From Betaproteobacteria bacterium (GTDB lineage Bacteria; Pseudomonadota; Gammaproteobacteria; Burkholderiales; UBA9220), in NCBI GenBank assembly GCA_020061285.1, contig JAGUYQ010000276.1, forward strand, positions 1 through 5,423: a stretch of DNA of 5,423 nt. The letters are read 5' to 3'. Shown piece by piece: positions 1 to 4,114 of the stretch; position 1 is the first letter of the stretch, and every line of letters starts with the position of its first letter. The position numbers were made by a program, and so were the translations under genes. The notes beneath the pieces are model-generated. The model had not been told where the DNA came from. It saw nothing but the letters and a program-made list of their open reading frames with translations, and ran no database searches.

Positions 1-313
1 GGTTGCGGCCGATGACCCCGCCGAGGGCCTTGGCGATGAGCTGGCCGCCGAGGCAGTGGCCGAGCACCGGGATGTCCCGCTCCACGGCGGCACGGATCAG
101 GGCCAGGGCGGGGGAAATCCACGGCAGGTCGTCGTTGACGCTCATGGGGCCGCCCATGAAAACCAGCCCGGAGAAGGCGCCGGGGTCGGTAGGCACGGTG
201 TCGCCGGCGTCGATGGCGATCAGTTGCCAGGGAATGGAACGGCGGTCGAGGAACGTGGCAAAATAACCCGGACCTTCGGTGGGGTAGTGCCGGAAAATCG
301 CAACGGGTTTCAT
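1..313 (-). CDS. Class I glutamine amidotransferase (GMP synthase-like), 3' end missing
   Basis: I translated this by hand from the ATG at 313. The reading frame is open for 104 residues and leaves the window at the left edge, so the C-terminal half is absent. It starts MKPVAIFRHYPTEGPGYF. The strand-turn-helix segment GLVFMGGPMSV is at about residues 49-59. The nucleophile elbow GHCLGGQ is at 85-91, with Cys87 as the expected catalytic cysteine that releases ammonia from glutamine. The His and Glu of the triad would lie outside the window. The family covers stand-alone GATase1 proteins resembling the amidotransferase domain of GMP synthase (cytoplasmic). Some members act on gamma-glutamyl compounds, and the substrate here cannot be told. 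The gene is divergent from the aspartic protease, with only 17 bases between start codons. No strong ribosome binding site is visible; the best is AAGGA about 11 bases upstream. Confidence 0.9.
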   Translation of the reverse strand, partial: MKPVAIFRHYPTEGPGYFATFLDRRSIPWQLIAIDAGDTVPTDPGAFSGLVFMGGPMSVNDDLPWISPALALIRAAVERDIPVLGHCLGGQLIAKALGGVIGRN

Positions 314-317
314 AAGC

Positions 318-322
318 GGAGG
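318..322 (+). promoter_or_regulatory. Ribosome binding site of the aspartic protease gene
   Basis: A perfect GGAGG lies 8 bases before the ATG at 331 but only 5 bases before the in-frame TTG at 328. The spacing favours ATG 331 as the start. It sits inside the 17-base gap between two divergent start codons. Confidence 0.75.
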
Positions 323-330
323 CTTCCTTG

Positions 331-984
331 ATGAGAAAACTGTCGCTCCATTTTATTGCCCTTTCGGCGCTGCTGCTATCCGCCGTTGGGGTAGCCCGGG
401 CCACCGATGTCAGCGTCACCGGCCTCTTCACCGGCAAGGCCATGCTTTCCCTCAACGGCGGCGCGCCGCGCATGGTGAGCGCTGGGCAGAGCATCGACGG
501 GGTGAAGCTGATCAGCGCCGATTCCTCCGCCGCCGTGCTGGAAGTGGACGGCAAGCGCAAGACTCTCGGCCTGGGGCAGGGTATCTCCGTGGGCGGCGGT
601 TCTTCGTCGGGCAGCCAGAGCGTGACCCTTACCGCCAACTCCCAGGGGCATTTCGTCACCCTGGGCAGCATCAACGGCGCCACCACCCGCTTTGTGGTGG
701 ACACCGGCGCCACCTTCGTTTCACTCAGCGGCGCCGAGGCCCGCCGTTTGGGCATCGACTACACCAAGGGCGAGCGGGGTGCCATGTCCACCGCCAACGG
801 TATGGTCCCCGCCTACAAGGTGACCCTGAACACCATACGGGTGGGAGACATCAGCATGAACCAGGTGGATGCGGCGGTGATCGAAGGCGGCTCCCCGCCG
901 GTGACCCTGCTGGGGATGAGTTTCCTCAACCGGGTGGAGATGAAGCGGGACGGTGATACCATGACGCTGAAGAAGCGGTATTAA
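331..984 (+). CDS. Secreted retropepsin-like aspartic protease, clan AA DTGA type (TIGR02281-like)
   Basis: The predicted protein has 217 residues. Residues 1-24 form a clear signal peptide: MRK, then a hydrophobic core, ending in ARA, with cleavage expected after Ala24. The mature protein should therefore be periplasmic or outer. Residues 25-90 form an N-terminal beta-rich domain (AGQSIDGVKLISADSSAAVL), followed by a Gly/Ser linker at about 88-96. Residues 98-217 are a single retropepsin lobe. It has the catalytic motif VVDTGAT, with Asp124 in DTG 124-126, and the hydrophobic-Gly motif LLGMSFL at 193-199. One DTG motif implies an active homodimer, as in retroviral proteases. This matches the clan AA DTGA family found in proteobacteria, whose physiological substrates are poorly known. 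ATG 331 is preferred over TTG 328 because of ribosome binding site spacing. It converges with the flavin reductase gene with 8 bases between stops and no obvious terminator. Confidence 0.92.
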   Translation: MRKLSLHFIALSALLLSAVGVARATDVSVTGLFTGKAMLSLNGGAPRMVSAGQSIDGVKLISADSSAAVLEVDGKRKTLGLGQGISVGGGSSSGSQSVTLTANSQGHFVTLGSINGATTRFVVDTGATFVSLSGAEARRLGIDYTKGERGAMSTANGMVPAYKVTLNTIRVGDISMNQVDAAVIEGGSPPVTLLGMSFLNRVEMKRDGDTMTLKKRY

Positions 985-992
985 AGAAGGAA

Positions 993-1538
993 TTACACGC
1001 CATCGGGAAGCTTCGACTGCATCATTTCCCTTCGATTCAACTTGCGCCCATCCACCACGAAGGTGCCATCCCCAACGGCGTGTAGGGTTCGCTTCTCTTT
1101 TCGGGAGCTATCGAAATAAGCGGCGATGCCCTCGAGGACAAGGATATTGTGCTTTTTGACGATATCGACAACTTTGCATTCGATATTCGCCAGGCATTCC
1201 TTGATCAACGGCGGCCTGACGTGTTCCCCCTGCGCCGGAGTCAGCCCGAACTTCGTAAACTTGTCCGTGTCGGCGCCGGAACAGGTCCCGACGCCGACAA
1301 CCTGATCGATCAGGTCAACCGTGGGAATGGCAATGACGCATTCCCTGGATTTCTGAAGCGCCCCGTAGGAATGGTTCCAGGGCCCGGTGGTGATGGCGAA
1401 TAGCGGTGTAAAGTCCACCACCATGGTCCAGGTGATGGTCATGATGTTGTGCTTCTCGCCATCGTGGGTCGTCACGAGGACAACGGGGCCGGGTTCCAGC
1501 AGGGTGAAGGCTTTGCTGATTGGCATTTTTTCCATCAC
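993..1538 (-). CDS. Flavin reductase-like domain protein (FMN-binding split barrel, DIM6/NTAB type)
   Basis: The protein has 181 residues from the GTG at 1538 (180 from the ATG at 1535). It is close to a single Flavin_Reduct domain in length. Family hallmarks seen are: an N-terminal strand PGPVVLVTT followed by NIMTITWTMVVDFTPLFAI, where FMN phosphate and ribityl contacts usually fall; a central GTCSGADTDKFTKFGLTP segment; and LIKECLANIECKV with the final strands HAVGDGTFVVDGR. Members are cytoplasmic FMN-binding proteins that reduce flavin with NAD(P)H, or flavoredoxin-like electron carriers. The partner cannot be inferred from the neighbours. An AGAGGG Shine-Dalgarno lies 8 bases before GTG 1538 and 11 before ATG 1535, so GTG is slightly favoured. 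Its start is only 22 bases downstream of the candidate attC site. It may therefore be co-transcribed with the cassette genes, or it may be the chromosomal gene next to which the cassette landed. Confidence 0.9.
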   Translation of the reverse strand: MMEKMPISKAFTLLEPGPVVLVTTHDGEKHNIMTITWTMVVDFTPLFAITTGPWNHSYGALQKSRECVIAIPTVDLIDQVVGVGTCSGADTDKFTKFGLTPAQGEHVRPPLIKECLANIECKVVDIVKKHNILVLEGIAAYFDSSRKEKRTLHAVGDGTFVVDGRKLNRREMMQSKLPDGV

Positions 1539-1560
1539 TGCATGTGCCCTCTTGCTGTTT

Positions 1561-1628
1561 GCTTAACGGCGTGGAGGTAGCAAGCAAAGTTTGCTGGCGG
1601 AGCGTCCCTCTCGAAGCGCGGGTTAGGC
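1561..1628 (-). other. Candidate integron attC recombination site (59-base-element-like)
   Basis: Read on the minus strand, this 68-base segment starts with GCCTAAC, matching the R'' core RYYYAAC. It ends with GTTAAGC, matching the R' core GTTRRRY. The two cores are complementary at 6 of 7 positions. The preceding gene's stop codon TAA lies inside the first core, which is typical of gene cassettes. Inside are GAGAGG and CCTC, which could pair as L boxes with one extrahelical base, and a perfect central hairpin of AGCAAA and TTTGCT (1583-1595) around one base. Against it: the unpaired spacers are unequal and the arms between the L boxes and the central hairpin pair poorly. Length is within the usual attC range. 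No integrase gene is in the window. Recombination would be expected between G1567 and T1566 on the minus strand. Confidence 0.55.
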
Positions 1629-2216
1629 GCGTTCACTAAGAGGCCCCTTTCTTGATTCAGCCTTAACTTTCTCCCACTCCTCTTTGAGAAGAGCTTGGGA
1701 TGTAATGGTTAATTTTTCAAGGAGTTCTTTAATCTTCTCCTGGTCCTCCGTGTGCTCCGGGATATCCGCAAGAAGGCCTTCGATAACTTTGTCATGCTCC
1801 CCGGCGGGGTTAAAGCGTAGGCGAATTACATGGTTTAAACGATCAATCTCCTTGATGATTTGTTGTTTCTCTTTGGTATCGGTGAGGTCAGTCATTGCCC
1901 AGTGGTAAACAAGACCGCTGAACGTCGATATGTCTTGACGAAGTTGTTCGATCCACTTGATGCGCTGGCTCGTAACGGTGTTTACAAACATAGTTCGCTG
2001 GTCAGAGCGGAGGTTTGCGAACGCATTCCATACACCGAGGACGAGCGTAACAATCACGCCAGCGGCCAAAACGATGTCCTTTGGTTCCCAGCCTTCAGCT
2101 TTCACTTGTTGAGTGGACGCGGCGGGCTGCTGTTGAGAATGAGCATTTTCGGAGGAAGCCCCATAGGCATGGCAAGAGAATACGAGGGCAAGTGCGATGA
2201 GGAGTCGGTGGCTCAT
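1623..2216 (-). CDS. Unknown membrane-anchored protein with signal peptide and charged helical tail
   Basis: I do not recognise a characterised family. The protein has 197 residues. Residues 1-19 (MSHRLLIALALVFSCHAYG) look like a signal peptide or first membrane helix. A Gln/Ala/Ser-rich linker follows to about 42. Residues 47-68 (DIVLAAGVIVTLVLGVWNAFAN) form a transmembrane segment. Residues 70-197 are soluble, strongly charged and mostly helical, with the block VTSQRIKWIEQLRQDIS at 81-97, IRLRFNP at 131-137 and a coiled-coil-like Glu/Lys-rich end. The block R-x-x-W-I-x-x-L-R followed by an xxLxxNP element reminds me of other uncharacterised single-pass proteins, but that is memory only. The start at 2216 is chosen over 2303 because AGGAG lies 7 bases upstream and the extension would overlap the previous gene. 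Base composition is clearly lower in GC than the flanks. The stop lies in the candidate attC. It is probably co-transcribed with the upstream gene, with a 29-base gap. Confidence 0.82.
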   Translation of the reverse strand: MSHRLLIALALVFSCHAYGASSENAHSQQQPAASTQQVKAEGWEPKDIVLAAGVIVTLVLGVWNAFANLRSDQRTMFVNTVTSQRIKWIEQLRQDISTFSGLVYHWAMTDLTDTKEKQQIIKEIDRLNHVIRLRFNPAGEHDKVIEGLLADIPEHTEDQEKIKELLEKLTITSQALLKEEWEKVKAESRKGPLSERA

Positions 2217-2223
2217 GATGAAA

Positions 2224-2228
2224 CTCCT
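2224..2228 (-). promoter_or_regulatory. Ribosome binding site that sets the start of the membrane-anchored protein
   Basis: AGGAG on the minus strand lies 7 bases before the ATG at 2216. This start gives a clean signal peptide directly at the N-terminus. The longer in-frame start at 2303 would put 29 unrelated residues in front of it. Confidence 0.75.
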
Positions 2229-2245
2229 AACTTTCAAGCTGGACC

Positions 2246-2674
2246 TCACTGCCAATTCTTGGCCCAGCCGCTCTCGTTCGGAAGGCACGAAACAAACAGC
2301 CAACTCGTGAGGAGTACATCAGCGATATCCTTGGCAACGTGATCGCCTTTTTCTTCGCCAAGCACCGACCGAAGGTTGCTCTTTATCTGCGCGGAAATGA
2401 CGCGATGTTGCTCTCGAAGATTCTCTTCCGAAACGTCCACGAGGCCAGGGCGGCAACTGTTTGATCGGAAAAGCGGCGAAATGGAGTTTGTGAATCGCCT
2501 TCCGAGATTGTTCAAGTCGATGCTTCCAGAGCCAACGCGATACTCTCCGGAGCGCTTCGTAACGGCAGCGGCCTCAATGAATTTCTCAACAATGTGTGTA
2601 AGTAGAGCTTCCGCACCCGGTTGTAGCGCTTCCCCCTCGGAAAGGTACTGCTCAATTACAGAAGACAGCGGCAT
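2246..2674 (-). CDS. Hypothetical soluble protein, first gene of the candidate cassette
   Basis: The protein has 142 residues; I recognise no family. It has no signal peptide or membrane segment. The sequence is mostly predicted helix: SSVIEQYLSEGEALQPGAEALLTHIVEKFIEAA at about 4-36, a Gly/Ser-rich turn (RSGEYRVGSGSIDLNNLG), then LREQHRVISAQIKSNLRSVL and DHVAKDIADVLLTSWLF near the C-terminus. The gene is real rather than chance: AAGGGAG lies 8 bases before the ATG at 2674, a sigma-70-like promoter lies upstream, and the next gene follows after 29 bases on the same strand. GC content is lower than in the chromosomal neighbours, which suggests transfer. The small soluble protein followed by a membrane-anchored partner could form a two-component system such as a toxin/immunity or defence pair, but nothing in the sequence proves this. 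Confidence 0.78.
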   Translation of the reverse strand: MPLSSVIEQYLSEGEALQPGAEALLTHIVEKFIEAAAVTKRSGEYRVGSGSIDLNNLGRRFTNSISPLFRSNSCRPGLVDVSEENLREQHRVISAQIKSNLRSVLGEEKGDHVAKDIADVLLTSWLFVSCLPNESGWAKNWQ

Positions 2675-2682
2675 AACTAAGA

Positions 2683-2689
2683 CTCCCTT
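2683..2689 (-). promoter_or_regulatory. Ribosome binding site of the hypothetical 142-residue protein
   Basis: AAGGGAG on the minus strand lies 8 bases upstream of the ATG at 2674. It is a near-ideal Shine-Dalgarno that fixes this start. Confidence 0.75.
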
Positions 2690-2697
2690 GTTGTGAG

Positions 2698-2704
2698 ACC
2701 CAAC
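2698..2704 (-). other. Candidate cassette boundary core (R'-type GTTGGGT)
   Basis: The minus strand reads ACGTTGGGT here, matching the integron core GTTRRRY used at the 3' edge of attC or attI. Together with the core at 1561-1567 it would delimit a cassette of about 1137 bases carrying the two unknown genes. A possible partner core, ATCCAAC on the minus strand at 2798-2804, matches RYYYAAC and is complementary at 6 of 7 positions. The arms between them pair poorly, so a complete attC here is not established. A seven-base degenerate match alone is weak evidence. Confidence 0.35.
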
Positions 2705-2722
2705 GTAATTTGGACGACATGG

Positions 2723-2751
2723 ACTTTAGAGGGACGCTCTGCCTAAGTCAA
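2723..2751 (-). promoter_or_regulatory. Sigma-70-like promoter for the two unknown genes
   Basis: On the minus strand, -35 TTGACT (5 of 6 to consensus, 2746-2751) is separated by exactly 17 bases from -10 TAAAGT (4 of 6, 2723-2728). Initiation would fall near 2715, about 40 bases before the start at 2674. It lies outside the candidate cassette boundary, in the place where a cassette promoter would be expected. The spacer contains the 12-base word shared with the candidate attC. Confidence 0.6.
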
Positions 2752-2848
2752 TGAAACTTAGTATTTTTACCATGAAATAATAAAAGGTTTTCGTGTGGTT
2801 GGATTTTTTTGGAACCTGAAATTCAGCAGAGGGATGTGATAAAAGCAG

Positions 2849-2884
2849 AAGGGGCCAAGCTCATTCAACTGAGCTTGGCCCCTT
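2849..2884 (-). terminator. Rho-independent terminator
   Basis: There is a perfect 15-base stem: AAGGGGCCAAGCTCA at 2849-2863 pairs with 2870-2884, around a 6-base loop TTCAAC. Read on the minus strand it is followed by CTGCTTTTATC, a short T-rich stretch. On the plus strand the following bases are mixed. It therefore most likely ends minus-strand transcription from folE2 and insulates the unknown gene pair. It begins 23 bases after the stop codon of the folE2 remnant, so it was probably the original terminator of that copy. Confidence 0.8.
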
Positions 2885-2907
2885 GGTGTTTACGGAACTT
2901 GAACCGC

Positions 2908-2975
2908 TTAGTGCTTCGTCTTGTCCCGTTCGATCAGGGCATAGGCGGAGTGATTATGGATGGGATTCAAAGTTT
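2908..2975 (-). pseudogene. Remnant of a second, diverged folE2 3' end
   Basis: Read on the minus strand this stretch encodes [15 protein letters not shown], then KH and a stop. The intact folE2 ends [17 protein letters not shown]. Just before it, AACTTTGAATC is shared exactly (residues NFES), but one extra base breaks the frame between Ser and Ile. Beyond that the homology stops. Most differences from the intact gene are at third codon positions (for example GAA CGG against GAG CGC). The copy is therefore an evolved homologue or allele rather than a recent duplication or an assembly artefact. It includes the His equivalent to a metal ligand of FolE2. It lies 125 bases from the equivalent part of the intact gene and keeps a terminator behind it. 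Confidence 0.88.
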
Positions 2976-2982
2976 TGGCTCC

Positions 2983-3015
2983 GGCGTAACGTTGGCCTGT
3001 CGGCAAACGTTAGCC
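2983..3015. repeat. Imperfect inverted repeat with attC-like ends
   Basis: TAACGTTGGCC (2987-2997) and GGCAAACGTTA (3002-3012) pair at 10 of 11 positions around a TGTC loop. GGC and GCC extend the stem on the outside with one bulged base. No T-run follows on either strand, so it is not a typical terminator. The right arm ends like many attC 3' halves (CAAACGTTAG), but the element is far too short for a full attC and the core lacks the last consensus base. It lies between folE2 and the folE2 remnant. Confidence 0.6.
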
Positions 3016-3023
3016 TTCGCCCG

Positions 3024-3045
3024 AACTGTGAATCAATTCACGGTT
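3024..3045. repeat. Near-perfect palindrome across the folE2 stop codon
   Basis: AACTGTGAAT (3024-3033) and ATTCACGGTT (3036-3045) form 10-base arms with one mismatch around CA. The folE2 stop codon (3033-3035) is at the centre. There is no T-run, so it could be an mRNA 3'-end hairpin, a protein site or a recombination site. It is absent from the corresponding end of the folE2 remnant. Confidence 0.55.
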
Positions 3046-3866
3046 TTGTCGCGCTCGATGAGCGCATAGGCGGAATGGTTGTGAATCGATTCAAAGTTCT
3101 CCGCCTCGGCGATGTAGGCGTCGATGCGGGCGTCCCGGTTGAGGGCGGCGGCGACGTCGCGGACCAGGTCCTCGACGAACTTGGGATTGTCGTAAGCCCG
3201 TTCGGTGACGAACTTCTCGTCGGGGCGCTTGAGGAGGCCGAACAGTTCGCAGGAGGCCTGGTCTTCCACCTGGCGCACCACGTCCTCGATCCACAGCATG
3301 CTGTTGGGGCGCAGGGTGACGGTGACGTGGGAGCGCTGGTTGTGGGCGCCGTAGTCGGAAATCTTCTTCGAGCAGGGGCACAGGCTGGTGACGGGCACCA
3401 CCACTTTCATGGTGAAGGTGTACTTGCCCTGGTTGATTTCGCCGATGAAGGTCACCTCGTAGTCCATCAGGCTTTGCACGCCGGACACCGGGGCGGCCTT
3501 GTTGATGAAGTAGGGGAAGCTCATCTCGATGTGGCCGGATTCGGCCTCCAGGCGCTGCACCATTTCCCGCAGCATGGGCTCGAAGTTCTCCACCGAAATC
3601 TCGCGCTCGCGGGTGTTGAGGATTTCCACGAAGCGGGACATGTGGGTGCCCTTGAAGTTGTGGGGCAGGTACACGTACATGTTGAACATGGCCACGGTGT
3701 GCTGCACGCCGCCGCTCTTGTCGGCCACCCGCACGGGGTGGCGCAGGGCCTTGATGCCTACCTTGTCGATGGCGATCTGGCGGCTGTCGGCGTAACTTTG
3801 CACATCCTCGATGCCGGTGTCGCAGGCCGGGTCGTTGACATCGCAGGGCGTGTTGCAGTTGCTCAT
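3033..3866 (-). CDS. folE2: GTP cyclohydrolase FolE2 (type IB)
   Basis: FolE2 converts GTP to 7,8-dihydroneopterin triphosphate and formate, the first step of tetrahydrofolate (and queuosine-type pterin) synthesis, in the cytoplasm. Unlike zinc-dependent FolE, it can use other divalent metals. The protein has 277 residues. It carries the family motif TSLCPCSK at 160-167, KGTHMSRF at 72-79 and HNQR at 175-178. From my memory of the Neisseria enzyme, Cys147, His159, Glu201, Glu216 and His246 line the metal and substrate site. A constant offset of 16 puts Cys163, His175, Glu217, Glu232 and His262 here, and all five are present, so the enzyme should be active. The start at 3866 (MSNCNTP) is preferred over the in-frame ATG at 3893 because GAGGAA lies 6 bases upstream, and the predicted promoter leaves no room for a leader before 3893. 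Its downstream flank holds the remnant of a second copy. Confidence 0.97.
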   Translation of the reverse strand: MSNCNTPCDVNDPACDTGIEDVQSYADSRQIAIDKVGIKALRHPVRVADKSGGVQHTVAMFNMYVYLPHNFKGTHMSRFVEILNTREREISVENFEPMLREMVQRLEAESGHIEMSFPYFINKAAPVSGVQSLMDYEVTFIGEINQGKYTFTMKVVVPVTSLCPCSKKISDYGAHNQRSHVTVTLRPNSMLWIEDVVRQVEDQASCELFGLLKRPDEKFVTERAYDNPKFVEDLVRDVAAALNRDARIDAYIAEAENFESIHNHSAYALIERDKTVN

Positions 3867-3872
3867 TTTCTG

Positions 3873-3878
3873 TTCCTC
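3873..3878 (-). promoter_or_regulatory. Ribosome binding site that sets the folE2 start
   Basis: GAGGAA on the minus strand lies 6 bases before the ATG at 3866. The alternative ATG at 3893 has no Shine-Dalgarno. Confidence 0.75.
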
Positions 3879-3900
3879 GGTATGACGCTTCATTGACGCC

Positions 3901-3930
3901 AGTATAACGGAAGGCTAATAGTTGAGTAAA
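3901..3930 (-). promoter_or_regulatory. Probable sigma-70 promoter of folE2
   Basis: On the minus strand, -35 TTTACT (4 of 6, 3925-3930), an 18-base spacer and -10 TATACT (5 of 6, 3901-3906). Transcription would begin near 3893-3895, giving a leader of about 28 bases to the start at 3866. It implies that folE2 can be expressed separately from dxs. I see no convincing Zur operator or riboswitch in this interval. Confidence 0.55.
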
Positions 3931-3976
3931 TAACTAGGTTAACGCCTGCGGCAAAGCGGTGTTTCGCCTGGGTGTT

Positions 3977-4098
3977 CCCTCACCCCAACCCCTCTCCCGG
4001 GGGGAGAGGGGCTATCCTCCCTTCTCTCTCCGGGAAGCGGGGTAGGCAGGGATGGGCGGCTTGCCGCCCACCTCGCAGAAGGGCTGGGGATGAGGGAC
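3977..4098. repeat. Palindromic intergenic repeat element between dxs and folE2
   Basis: The outer arms CCCTCACCCCAACCC and GGGCTGGGGATGAGGG are imperfect inverted copies. Inside are a 10-base hairpin, CCCCTCTCCC (3989-3998) with GGGAGAGGGG (4002-4011), and a second hairpin, TGGGCGG-CTTG-CCGCCCA (4053-4070). Sequences of the form CCCTCACCCC...CTCTCCC with mirrored ends are, to my knowledge, common dispersed intergenic repeats in GC-rich proteobacteria. The element may influence dxs mRNA 3'-end stability or termination. No T-run accompanies either hairpin. It fills most of the dxs-folE2 gap. The open frames across it are chance translations. Confidence 0.75.
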
Positions 4099-4114
4099 CC
4101 ATGTTTGAATGGGC

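Noticed and set aside
328..333. TTG at 328 as the start of the aspartic protease
   Set aside because: GGAGG is only 5 bases away from it and 8 from the ATG at 331, which gives the same signal peptide with a better start codon.
2225..2231. TCCTAAC as an attC core between the two unknown genes
   Set aside because: It fails the RYYYAAC consensus at the first base. No complementary partner core lies within attC distance, and it coincides with the ribosome binding site.
1860..2342. A 160-codon plus-strand open frame opposite the unknown gene pair
   Set aside because: It has no ribosome binding site or recognisable features. The minus strand has better starts, a promoter and a signal peptide.
2883..3896. 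A 337-codon plus-strand open frame across folE2
   Set aside because: It is the antisense shadow of folE2. Its Val/Gly/His-rich composition is an artefact of high-GC codon bias, and the opposite strand encodes a fully recognisable enzyme.
3901..3935. Zur operator or riboswitch upstream of folE2
   Set aside because: FolE2 is often in zinc regulons, but the GTTGAG...AAC words here are only weakly palindromic. The leader of about 28 bases is too short for a riboswitch.
4053..4070. Intrinsic terminator of dxs
   Set aside because: The hairpin is strong but no T-run follows on the minus strand. It is better explained as part of the intergenic repeat element.
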